A stretch of DNA of 64,000 nucleotides from Geothrix campi (lineage in GTDB: Bacteria; Acidobacteriota; Holophagae; Holophagales; Holophagaceae): contig NZ_JANHMP010000004.1 in the NCBI RefSeq assembly GCF_024609265.1, forward strand, positions 104,511 to 168,510, given 5' to 3'. A model generated the notes under the pieces. The model saw nothing but the letters and a program-made list of their open reading frames with translations, had not been told where the DNA came from and ran no database searches. The position numbers and the translations under genes were made by a program. Shown piece after piece: positions 1 to 6,874 of this stretch (its first letter is position 1; each line of letters starts with the position of its first letter).

Positions 1-186
1 CACAGTGGCACTGACATTGATGTCGGCTGGGACACCTATCAGGGCGACAGTCACGGCACCCGCCGGGGGGGTCGTGCCTGCATTCCCTGCATCGTTGCTG
101 CCACCCCCAGAGCATGCACCCGTCAGAATCAGCATTCCGACCATGGCCATTCCCTGAAGCGCAGTGAAAAATTTTCCGATCTGCAT
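1..186 (-). CDS. Lipoprotein, N-terminal part (runs off window)
   Basis: The gene is open from an ATG at 186 back to base 1, giving 62 residues with no stop. It begins with a Lys-containing n-region and a hydrophobic stretch ending LILTGAC, with the candidate lipidated Cys at residue 25, followed by a Gly/Ser/Asn linker. This is the layout of an exported lipoprotein. The visible mature part (VTVALIGVPADINVSATV) looks like the start of a beta-sandwich domain, but that is a guess. A GGAGG ribosome site lies 4 bases before the ATG. The promoter upstream is of the sigma54 type and the next genes leftward-transcribed from upstream encode a sigma54-type two-component pair, so that pair is the likely controller. 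Function unknown. Confidence 0.7.
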   Translation of the reverse strand, partial: MQIGKFFTALQGMAMVGMLILTGACSGGGSNDAGNAGTTPPAGAVTVALIGVPADINVSATV

Positions 187-208
187 AGAACCTCCGCAGC
201 TAACCAAG

Positions 209-224
209 AGCAACGGAGGTGCCA
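209..224 (-). promoter_or_regulatory. Sigma54 (-24/-12) promoter of the lipoprotein gene
   Basis: On the minus strand the sequence reads TGGCAC-CTCCG-TTGCT. It carries the invariant GG and GC dinucleotides separated by exactly 10 bases, matching the RpoN consensus TGGCAC-N5-TTGCW. The predicted transcription start is near 198, only just upstream of the ribosome site at 191-197. The regulator encoded at 341-1696 is an RpoN activator, which makes the match more credible. Confidence 0.8.
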
Positions 225-245
225 CCAGGAATCGACCAGGTCACA

Positions 246-270
246 ACTCGTTAAATTACTTGTTACGAGT
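246..270. promoter_or_regulatory. Palindrome upstream of the sigma54 promoter (activator-site candidate)
   Basis: ACTCGT at 246-251 is mirrored by ACGAGT at 265-270, with AA/TT continuing the dyad inward. It lies in an AT-rich stretch about 60 bases upstream of the predicted start of the lipoprotein transcript. NtrC-type activators bind dyads upstream of -24/-12 promoters, so this is a candidate binding site for the neighbouring regulator, though closer than the usual distance. Confidence 0.35.
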
Positions 271-340
271 ATTAATAATTTTGAAATAGAACCAGAATGA
301 CCCCCTGGAAAGGGTCAAGTCTGAACTCTGGATCTGAATT

Positions 341-1696
341 CTAGAATCTGGACGGTTCAGGCCCGTAAGTCTTGAGTTTTTGGTAGAGGGTGCTTCGGGG
401 GATGTTGAGCCGCTTGGCAGCTCGATCTACATGGCCACCCTCCTCGTTGAGGACCTGGATGATGTAATGCTGCTCCAGCTCCTTCAGGGTCAGGTTGGAG
501 GGCCCCACAGACCCCTTACTGTCTGGGCTGGATCCGAAATCCAGATTCTGCGCTTCGATAATGGGAGATTTGGCACCCATCAAGGCCCTTTCCAGGACGT
601 TGCGCAGCTCTCGGATGTTCCCGGGCCAGGAATGATGCCTGAGCTTCATCAGTGCCCCCTGGGAGAGACGCATCGGCTCCCGCCCGCAATCATTGGTCAG
701 CCGGTTCAGGAGAACCTGGCCGAAGGTGGGGATATCCTCGGCACGCTCGCGCAGTGGGGGCACATGAATCTGGATGGCACTGATGCGGTAGAAGAGGTCC
801 GACCGGAAGAGCTGCTCCTGGACAAGCCGATCCAGCGGCTGATGGGTGGCGGCGATCAAGCGGAAGTCCACCTTCCGGTCCTGGAGTCCACCCAATCGAC
901 GAAAGCGCTTTTCTTCCAGCGCTTTAAGGACTTTCGGCTGAATCTGTATATCCATGTCCCCGATTTCATCCAGGAAAACGGTTCCGCGGTGGGCGGCTTC
1001 AAGCAGGCCGACCTTGACCCCGACCGCCCCTGTGAAAGCCCCCTTCTCGTGCCCAAATAGCTCTGATTCCAAGAAATCCTTGCTGAGCCCTCCGCAATTC
1101 AGCTCAAGCATCGGCTCTGAAGCCCTCGAACTGTTTCGGTGGAGCCACCGGGCCAGTTCGCTCTTCCCTGTGCCTGTCTCGCCCAGAATGAGAATGGGGC
1201 TCTCGGTCGCAGCCGCGAGACGGGACTGCTCCTCCAGCGCATGGATAGCAAGACTCTCCCCAATGAAAGGATCTACCGCGCGCTGGGGTTGATCCGCCGA
1301 GTCACGAGCCAGCTGCTTTCTACGGTTCTTCTGGTTTTCAAGCGCCCGCTCGATCACGAAAAGAAGGGCAGGAAGATCCAGGGGCTTCACCAGGAATTGC
1401 TCGGCTCCAAGCTGGATAGCTCGAACGGCGAGTTCAATGCTTGCATACCCGGTGAGAAGGATGATGGGGACTCCGGCATCAATGCCCTTAAGTTTCGGAA
1501 GCAGCTCGATGGCATTCCCATCCGGCAGGGAGTAATCCAGAGTGACGGCATCATAAACATCTGCGCGGTACCTGATCTCCGCTTCAGCGCAGGTCTCCGC
1601 CTCGTCCACAGTGAAGCCGTGGAGCTCCAGGTAATCCCGAATCGCGAAGACGATGGTTTCGTCATCGTCCACAACCAGAATCTTCGCCTTCGCCAT
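341..1696 (-). CDS. NtrC-family sigma54 response regulator
   Basis: The product has 451 residues and the full three-domain layout. The receiver domain (about 1-120) has the acidic pocket at D10-D12, phosphoacceptor D54 and K104. The AAA+ domain (about 145-370) has Walker A GETGTGKS at 172-179, an intact GAFTGA sigma54-contact loop at 219-224 and Walker B FLDE at 241-244. The C-terminus carries a Fis-type helix-turn-helix (DRAAKRLNIPRSTLYQKL). It should activate RpoN-dependent promoters after phosphorylation. The gene follows the kinase gene by 7 bases with a GAGGG ribosome site, so the two are co-transcribed. Its likely target is the -24/-12 promoter immediately downstream. The specific signal is unknown. 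Confidence 0.93.
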   Translation of the reverse strand: MAKAKILVVDDDETIVFAIRDYLELHGFTVDEAETCAEAEIRYRADVYDAVTLDYSLPDGNAIELLPKLKGIDAGVPIILLTGYASIELAVRAIQLGAEQFLVKPLDLPALLFVIERALENQKNRRKQLARDSADQPQRAVDPFIGESLAIHALEEQSRLAAATESPILILGETGTGKSELARWLHRNSSRASEPMLELNCGGLSKDFLESELFGHEKGAFTGAVGVKVGLLEAAHRGTVFLDEIGDMDIQIQPKVLKALEEKRFRRLGGLQDRKVDFRLIAATHQPLDRLVQEQLFRSDLFYRISAIQIHVPPLRERAEDIPTFGQVLLNRLTNDCGREPMRLSQGALMKLRHHSWPGNIRELRNVLERALMGAKSPIIEAQNLDFGSSPDSKGSVGPSNLTLKELEQHYIIQVLNEEGGHVDRAAKRLNIPRSTLYQKLKTYGPEPSRF

Positions 1697-1703
1697 GGAA
1701 CCC

Positions 1704-2864
1704 TCAAGGTTGACTGGCTGCTCGCAAAGAATAGGACAATTCCGAGGGCAGCATGAAACTGATCCTCATCCTTCCTTCGGCACCAGGACCTGCGGTCAGG
1801 GTCCCTCCGTGGGCCTCGAAAACCCGCCTGGCTCCAGGCAGTGTGAGCCGGCCCATTCCAGAAACCCGGAAGTAGAAAGGTTCGAACAGACGAACCGTAT
1901 CCACATTTTCCATCTTCGCACTAGAGAAATCCAGGTGCCCAGAGATCACGGTCCTGTATCCAGAATGGCTGCTTGCGACATCGAGTACCACGCGGCCGCC
2001 TGGTTCCTCCTGCTGCAGAATAAGGCCGATCAAGCGGGTGAAGGCCGACTGCAGACCCTGCTTGTCGGCATTGATTGCGGGCAAGGACCCTTCGATGTGG
2101 AGTTGAAGATCCAGGCCGTTTTTCGCCGCCAGGGGAAGATTGTGCTCAATGGCTTCCCGCAGCAAAGGCTCCAACGCGAGCATGGTCCAGGAGAGCCTCT
2201 GCGGGTACCCGTATTCTCTCAACTCCACGATGAAGGCGCTCATCCGGTCCAGGCTTCTCCGGATGTTGGCTCCGTACTTACTCATCCCGCCTGTGTCTGC
2301 GAACCTTGCCTCAAATGCATCTAGGCACGCGGAGATCCCGAATATGAAGCTGCCGAGTTCATGGACGAGCCCCGGCACAAAAGACGCAGCCGAAGGTGCG
2401 CGAGGCGTGGTGCGCGATTCGGATTTTTGATGATCCATGGTCACGATGATCTGGATATGTTCAGCCAGCAATCGCAACCCATCCCGCTGGACCTCGGAAA
2501 GGGCGAGTGGTTCCGGTGATAGCACGCATAAGTTGCCAATGACCATGTGTCGATCATCGACCAGAGGCAGGGCTTCGGCGACCAGCAGCCCGTGTTTCTC
2601 CAGCAGGCAGGCCCTCGATTCGGGGGTGGGTCCTTGCGACGGGGTTGGCTCAAGATCCGCAAGCTGTTCGTTCGTGAGGCCACTGCCATCCCGGTACCAG
2701 GTGCCGGTTTCGTCCTGCATGACCAGAGCCACCTGCGCGCCTGTGAGTGCCGCCGCAATGAGCACTGAATCCCGCAGCATGTTCTCGGTATAGGATTCGG
2801 TGAAACCATGCCGAGGCGGGAGATTGGGTCGGGATTGGATCGGAAACGGACCGTCGGAATTCAC
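1704..2864 (-). CDS. GAF-domain sensor histidine kinase, degenerate ATP site
   Basis: A 386-residue cytoplasmic sensor kinase without membrane segments. Residues about 20-140 look like a GAF domain. A dimerisation helix follows with LVHELGS (H168 as phospho-acceptor candidate). The C-terminus keeps the F-box (LFEPFYFR) and the HGGTLTAGPG end of a HATPase_c domain. The N-box Asn is not recognisable (FTRLIGLILQQ), the DxGxG box is missing and G2 reads GMGRL, so ATP binding may be weak or lost. The GTG at 2864 is preferred because GGGAGG lies 4 bases before it; the frame stays open to a GTG at 3017 that has weaker support. It is co-transcribed with the sigma54 regulator downstream and is presumably its partner. 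Confidence 0.78.
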   Translation of the reverse strand: MNSDGPFPIQSRPNLPPRHGFTESYTENMLRDSVLIAAALTGAQVALVMQDETGTWYRDGSGLTNEQLADLEPTPSQGPTPESRACLLEKHGLLVAEALPLVDDRHMVIGNLCVLSPEPLALSEVQRDGLRLLAEHIQIIVTMDHQKSESRTTPRAPSAASFVPGLVHELGSFIFGISACLDAFEARFADTGGMSKYGANIRRSLDRMSAFIVELREYGYPQRLSWTMLALEPLLREAIEHNLPLAAKNGLDLQLHIEGSLPAINADKQGLQSAFTRLIGLILQQEEPGGRVVLDVASSHSGYRTVISGHLDFSSAKMENVDTVRLFEPFYFRVSGMGRLTLPGARRVFEAHGGTLTAGPGAEGRMRISFMLPSELSYSLRAASQP

Positions 2865-3307
2865 ACGGCCTCCCTTCGAAATCGCTCGAGTGACAGATTG
2901 GCACTCCTTGATAACGTTTGGAATGGCCTGAATTGATGCAAAAGGTGGATCAAAGGTTTCTTGGGCGAATGGCCGCCTGGAGCTTGCACGCGCATTGGCT
3001 TCGTTGGTTTTGGGCACATGGGTTTTCCTATGGGATCTGTTTGGTCGACAACACCAACATCACCATCAGCAACAACACCCTCTCGGGGACCGATATCGCC
3101 CCTGATGCCAGCAAGGGTCCAGTCCAATCGACACGAATGATGCAGCGCCAAGGCACCAAAAAAAGGCCTGAACGTTTGCTGTTCTCGCTGCCTTGGCGTT
3201 TTGGTGGTGTTCTTAAAACATGGAAGGGCAAATCGCTTGGGCAGGCTGTTCAAGGCGCCAGCCGGCCCAGTCGTTTGTGTGAGCCGGTGTGATAACATCC
3301 AAGCCAC
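2865..3307. other. Gene-poor interval between the kinase and formyltransferase genes
   Basis: This 443-base stretch separates divergent genes and is less GC-rich than its surroundings. Open frames on both strands have no recognisable protein character. It should hold the promoter of the kinase-regulator operon (minus) and of the formyltransferase gene (plus). The clearest structure is the inverted repeat at 3146-3198. No tRNA or mobile element was seen. Confidence 0.5.
3146..3198. repeat. Inverted repeat with A- and T-runs
   Basis: CGCCAAGGCA at 3146-3155 is the exact reverse complement of TGCCTTGGCG at 3189-3198, a 10-bp perfect stem around a 33-base loop. TTTT follows the right arm on the plus strand and an A7 run lies just inside the left arm. 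The loop is long for a simple terminator. It could be a decayed terminator, an operator or a structured leader of the downstream gene. Confidence 0.4.
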
Positions 3308-4069
3308 ATGCCTTCGATCGTCGCACTTACCAACGGCTCGCCCCATTCCTGGATCATCATCAACACTGTCGTGGCCCGGTTCGGCCCGATAACCGTCCTC
3401 ATCGAGGATCCGGAACCTCGTTGGGGCCTCGTTCGGCGGCGTCTCAAGCGTCATGGGCCACTTGCGCTGGCCGGGCAGATCGGGTTCGTGGTTCTGCGGC
3501 GGTTCATCGCGAAGCGGAATCAAGCCCGCCTCGTGGAGATCATCCATGAGCATGGACTCGACCCATCGCCCCACCCCGACTGTGAGGTCGTCCCCATCAG
3601 GTCCGTGAACAGCCCGGCCTGCCGGGAGGCGTTGGCGAGGCTCTGCCCGGACGTGGTGTTCGTGATCGGCACGGGGATCATCCGGGCGGAGACCCTCCAG
3701 GCGATCCGCGTGCCCCTGATGAATTGCCACTTCGGCATCACGCCCAAGTACCGGGGGCAGGCAGGTGGGTACTGGGCACTCGCGAAGGGTGATCCCGACC
3801 ACGCGGGGGTGACCGTCCATCTCGTGGACGCCGGCGTCGACACCGGAGAGGTGATCTACCAGGCTAGGTTCAGCGCCGGCGAACGGGACAGCTTCTCCAC
3901 CTATTTCTACCTGCAGGCGGCGGCTTTCCGGGCGATCACCGTCAAGGCCCTCGAGGACGCCTTGAATGGTGGCCTCAGGCCCTTCAAGCCCAGTCTGCCC
4001 TCTGAACAGTTCCATCACCCCACCCTCTGGGCCTACCTCCGGACCGGCCTATCAAAGGGGGTCTGGTAG
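3308..4069 (+). CDS. Formyltransferase family protein (probable sugar N-formyltransferase)
   Basis: A 253-residue protein of the formyl transferase fold (methionyl-tRNA/GAR/sugar formyltransferase superfamily), which moves a formyl group from 10-formyltetrahydrofolate to an amine. The catalytic triad is visible: N139 and H141 in MNCHFGITPKYRG, and D178 in DAGVDTGEVIYQ. It lacks the C-terminal domain of methionyl-tRNA formyltransferase. It ends in LWAYLRTGLSKGVW, a tail that fits the short versions found in polysaccharide loci. It converges on a UDP-sugar 4,6-dehydratase gene 29 bases away. That context favours formylation of an amino sugar for a surface glycan, but the aminotransferase normally needed between the two steps is not in the window. 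Confidence 0.75.
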   Translation: MPSIVALTNGSPHSWIIINTVVARFGPITVLIEDPEPRWGLVRRRLKRHGPLALAGQIGFVVLRRFIAKRNQARLVEIIHEHGLDPSPHPDCEVVPIRSVNSPACREALARLCPDVVFVIGTGIIRAETLQAIRVPLMNCHFGITPKYRGQAGGYWALAKGDPDHAGVTVHLVDAGVDTGEVIYQARFSAGERDSFSTYFYLQAAAFRAITVKALEDALNGGLRPFKPSLPSEQFHHPTLWAYLRTGLSKGVW

Positions 4070-4098
4070 AGATTCCAGGCTGAGTCGGGCTGCTCGCC

Positions 4099-6102
4099 CT
4101 AGTTGAACAAGGGGACTTCTTCGGACCGGGGCGGGGAACTGTCGGATTCCGCCTGGGCGTACTTGCCCAGACCCAGCGAGGAGGGTTGATAGCCGGGTAC
4201 GAGCTGCTTGAAGCAGTGGATCATCTCCCGCTGGCGCTGCCCCTCCGGAAGGTGGATGGCCTCGCGGAGCCGGCGGAGAGCCAGATCCAGAAGCATCGGG
4301 TCGTGCGGGAACTGGAGCGCCTCGAAGACCTTCGCATGGGCATCCGACTTCCCCTGCTCACTGTCGGTGAAGAGTTCCTCGAAAAGCTTTTCCCCAGGGC
4401 GCATGCCGGTGAACCGGATGTCGATATCAACCCCGGGATCGAGCCCGGAAAGCCGCGCCATGTCCATGGCCATGTCCATGATCCGCACAGGGTCGCCCAT
4501 GTTGAGGACGAAGGTCTTGCCGGTCTCACCAAGGACCCCGGCCTGGAGCACGAGCTGGCTGGCCTCGGGGATGGTCATGAAATACCGAGTCATGTCGGGG
4601 TGGGTGACGGTGATGGGGCCTCCGGTCCGGATCTGGTCGCGGAAGATGGGGATCACGCTGCCTCGGCTGCCGAGGACGTTCCCGAACCGGACGCTCACGA
4701 ATCTACGGCCCGCGGGAGCCTCCTCGGCCGCCTGCAGCACCAGGGATTCCGCGATCCGCTTCGACACGCCCAGCACGTTCGTGGGATTCACGGCCTTGTC
4801 GGTGGAGATGTTCACGAAGATCCGCGTATCGCCGGCCAACGCGGCCCTCAGCACATTGAGCGTCCCGAAGACATTGTTCTCGATGGCCTCCTCGGGGTTC
4901 CGCTCGAGGAAGGGGACATGCTTGTGTGCCGCCGCGTGGAAGACGATCTGCGGATTGCAGGCCTCGAAGGCCCGCTGCAGCCGGAGCGTGTTGCGGATGT
5001 CGCACAGTTCCACGGCGAGGTTCAACCCAGGGAACCGCTGGTGCAGTTCCCGCTCCACCTCCCAAAGGCTGTTCTCCCCGCGTCCCAGCAGCACCAGGCG
5101 ACCCGGCCGGAAGGGGGCCACCTGTCGCGCCAGCTCGCTGCCGATGGAGCCGCCCGCGCCCGTGATGAGCACCACGGAGCCTTCCACCTCCTGGCTGATG
5201 GCACCGAGATCGAGGATGACGGGCTCCCGCCGCAGGAGGTCCTCGATGGCGATATCACGGAGTTCTGGTTTCCAGGGGCGGTCTCCGATGAGGTTGGAGA
5301 TGCCGGGGACGGTCTTCACCCGGACGCCCTCGGCTTGGAGCATCTGGCTCAGCTCCTTCAGCTTGGCCCCCGGTGCGCGCGGCATGGCCAGGATCACCTG
5401 GGTGGCATTGCGCTCTTTCAGGAAGACGGGCAGAAGCTGGCTGTGTCCCAGCACGGGAATGCCGTGGATCCTGACTCCCTGCTTTTCGAGGGCATCGTCC
5501 ACGAAGCCCACCACCTCGCATTGAAGCTGGGGATTCGCGCGCAGCTCCTGGCAAAGCGTCGCTCCCGCCCGGCCCGCGCCGACGATGAGCGTCCGGTACA
5601 CTTTCAGCTCGCCATTCCCGGAGCCGCCCGATGTTTCCCGGGCAGCGTATCTGCGCCGCGAAAGGCGCTGGTAGTAGGCCACGAAGGCGATCCGCAAGGT
5701 AAGCCACATGGGGCAGGTGATAAGCCCGGCGACCAGAAGCAGGCTGTGGGACTCGAGATCGAGCCCCAGCCGATCCCGGAAAGCCGAGGCCAGGGTGATG
5801 GAGGCCACCATGATCACGGTCCCGAAGATGAAGGACTCGGCCTCTTCGATGGCCAGAAGGCGGAAGTGCTGGCCGGTGTAACGGAACGCGAGGTTCACGA
5901 TCATGGCGAAGGCGGTCCAGGACAGGGTGCCGTACAGGGTTGGCAGGTCCTGGCGGACCAGGCTGCTGGCCACGATCCAGGCCATGGCCGCTACACATCC
6001 GTCCAGAAACAGCTTGCAGCCCTGCCGGACGGCGGGACGTTTCAGGAGGGCGAAGGGTCCGGGCGCCTCGATTTCCTGGGAGTAATGGGTATTCGCACGC
6101 AT
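4099..6102 (-). CDS. Membrane-bound UDP-sugar 4,6-dehydratase (WbpM/PglF/CapD type)
   Basis: 667 residues, the usual size of the long membrane form. The first about 150 residues contain four hydrophobic segments. A Rossmann-like domain follows (TLIVGAGRAG, about 171-180), then an extended SDR domain with GAGGSIGSELAR at 315-326, the ISTDKAVNPTN motif and VRFGNVLGSRGSVIPIF. Family members convert UDP-GlcNAc to a 4-keto-6-deoxy sugar on the inner face of the membrane, the first step to bacillosamine- or QuiNAc-type sugars. The long forms replace the SDR catalytic Tyr by Met; here Leu444 stands four residues before K448. The start is ATG 6102 behind an AT-rich promoter region. Confidence 0.9.
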   Translation of the reverse strand: MRANTHYSQEIEAPGPFALLKRPAVRQGCKLFLDGCVAAMAWIVASSLVRQDLPTLYGTLSWTAFAMIVNLAFRYTGQHFRLLAIEEAESFIFGTVIMVASITLASAFRDRLGLDLESHSLLLVAGLITCPMWLTLRIAFVAYYQRLSRRRYAARETSGGSGNGELKVYRTLIVGAGRAGATLCQELRANPQLQCEVVGFVDDALEKQGVRIHGIPVLGHSQLLPVFLKERNATQVILAMPRAPGAKLKELSQMLQAEGVRVKTVPGISNLIGDRPWKPELRDIAIEDLLRREPVILDLGAISQEVEGSVVLITGAGGSIGSELARQVAPFRPGRLVLLGRGENSLWEVERELHQRFPGLNLAVELCDIRNTLRLQRAFEACNPQIVFHAAAHKHVPFLERNPEEAIENNVFGTLNVLRAALAGDTRIFVNISTDKAVNPTNVLGVSKRIAESLVLQAAEEAPAGRRFVSVRFGNVLGSRGSVIPIFRDQIRTGGPITVTHPDMTRYFMTIPEASQLVLQAGVLGETGKTFVLNMGDPVRIMDMAMDMARLSGLDPGVDIDIRFTGMRPGEKLFEELFTDSEQGKSDAHAKVFEALQFPHDPMLLDLALRRLREAIHLPEGQRQREMIHCFKQLVPGYQPSSLGLGKYAQAESDSSPPRSEEVPLFN

Positions 6103-6121
6103 GGCAGACTCGTAATGAAGG

Positions 6122-6166
6122 ATTTTAACAATAGTCCTCTTTTAGCTGTAAGCAATATGTTAAAAT
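6122..6166 (-). promoter_or_regulatory. Promoter of the dehydratase gene inside an inverted repeat
   Basis: On the minus strand TTGCTT (6150-6155) and TATTGT (6128-6133) are spaced by 16 bases, a plausible sigma70-type promoter. Perfect 9-bp inverted arms, ATTTTAACA at 6122-6130 and TGTTAAAAT at 6158-6166, bracket it. An arm overlapping the -10 and another upstream of the -35 would suit a repressor or activator site. The stretch is strikingly AT-rich for this genome. Confidence 0.5.
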
Positions 6167-6336
6167 AAATGGTTATCCAAAGGTTGCCAAGCCAGGTTCA
6201 GGGGACAGTCACGTCCCAGGCCTCCCAGGCTCCCCTGGCTGTCTCGGAGGCCCACAGCCGCCGGTTCGAGTCCAGGTGGCCCGGAATGCCCACTGTGTGG
6301 GGGTTCCATGGGGGGAGGCTCCCTATGGGGAGGTCT

Positions 6337-6399
6337 CGACCCATCCGGACCGGACTCGAACCGGCCGCAGTCCGCTCTGCGGTTTGCCGGTCTTGCTCC
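6337..6399 (-). repeat. tRNA-like repeat, copy 1 (63 bp)
   Basis: Matches 6530-6592 at 58 of 63 positions by direct comparison. Read on the minus strand it contains a hairpin of the CCGC-AGA-GCGG type followed by a T-arm core and its closing stem, so it resembles the 3' half of a class II tRNA. The 5' part is replaced by a different hairpin (GGCCCTCC with GGAGGGCC at about 6401-6419). A decayed tRNA or a tRNA-derived element fits. Confidence 0.6.
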
Positions 6400-6529
6400 C
6401 GGCCCTCCGCCGGAGGGCCTCCGCAAGAACTCGCTCTTTGCCGGGGCCCGATTTCGCAGGGTTCCCCGAACCCTGCTGCGTCACCCGGCGGTCGCGACTG
6501 TCGCCGGTTTGGGGCCTGGCCGAAAATCC

Positions 6530-6592
6530 CGACCCACCCAGACCGGACTCGAACCGTCCGCAGCCCGCTCTGCGGTCTGCCGGTCTTGCTCC
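6530..6592 (-). repeat. tRNA-like repeat, copy 2 (63 bp)
   Basis: The second copy of the 6337-6399 element, five substitutions apart. The hairpin that follows in copy 1 is replaced here by an unrelated one (ACAGCGC with GCGCTGT). Conserved T-arm halves around variable stems suggest duplication with selection on pairing, or repeated copying from tRNA ends. Confidence 0.6.
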
Positions 6593-6649
6593 GACAGCGC
6601 CCCGCGCTGTCTCCGCGAGCCCACTGTCGCCGGTTCGAGTCCAGGCGGT

Positions 6650-6693
6650 CCCAGAATGAAAAAGCCCCCATACGGGGGCCTTTTCATTCTGGG
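6650..6693 (-). terminator. Bidirectional intrinsic terminator after tRNA-His
   Basis: A perfect GCCCCC/GGGGGC stem with a 4-base loop (6664-6679) is extended by A-rich and T-rich arms. The whole 44-base segment is palindromic except for one mismatch (6663/6680). On the minus strand the stem is followed by TTTTT directly downstream of the tRNA gene. On the plus strand it is followed by CTTTT. Confidence 0.85.
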
Positions 6694-6767
6694 GCGGCTG
6701 ACCGGACTCGAACCGGCGACACCTGGAATCACAATCCAGTACTCTAACCAACTGAGCTACAGCCGCC
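6690..6767 (-). tRNA. tRNA-His (anticodon GTG)
   Basis: The full cloverleaf is readable on the minus strand. The acceptor is GCGGCTG/CAGCCGC; the D-arm is GCTC-AGTTGGTTA-GAGT. The anticodon stem CTGGA/TCCAG closes the loop TTGTGAT, so the anticodon is GTG. The variable loop is short, and the T-arm is GCCGG-TTCGAGT-CCGGT. The extra G(-1) typical of histidine tRNA is encoded at 6767, opposite C73 at 6693. CCA is encoded at 6692-6690. A strong hairpin terminator follows. Confidence 0.97.
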
Positions 6768-6874
6768 GTTGGACCACCCAGATTATCCTGGGCAGTTCGG
6801 AAAGGCCAGCGGGAACCTTCGGGGGGCTGCGGTCATCGAAGACATGCCGGGGATCCGGCGGAGTGAGGGATTGC

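Larger units (their letters stand above)
6240..6689. repeat. Array of tRNA-end-derived inverted repeats
   Basis: This non-coding block carries copies of the tRNA T-arm core in alternating orientation. GGTTCGAGTCC is present on the plus strand at 6263-6273 and 6632-6642, with a decayed copy at 6506-6516. The complement GGACTCGAACC lies at 6352-6362 and 6545-6555, then again in the real tRNA-His at 6704-6714. Each plus copy pairs with the following minus copy as the ends of a palindrome. The unit next to the tRNA repeats the tRNA 3' end and its terminator in inverse orientation. The upstream parts of these units do not fold into complete tRNAs. Translations across this block give only antisense-tRNA peptides, so no gene is called. 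Confidence 0.7.

Noticed and set aside
2918..3292. A 124-codon frame on the plus strand
   Set aside because: Irregular composition, no ribosome site and no recognisable domain; it spans the inverted repeat.
6337..6592. Two further functional tRNA genes
   Set aside because: Only the T-arm half is recognisable; no matching acceptor and D-arm can be paired.
6240..6767. Integrated mobile element at tRNA-His
   Set aside because: No integrase, transposase or second attachment site is present nearby. The repeats alternate in orientation, unlike att duplications.
6308..6874. Long upstream extension of the DegQ-type protease frame
   Set aside because: The translated stretch contains peptides such as TGLEPATPGITIQ and NQLSYS, which are antisense readings of tRNA sequence. 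The start at 6875 has a ribosome site and a signal peptide.
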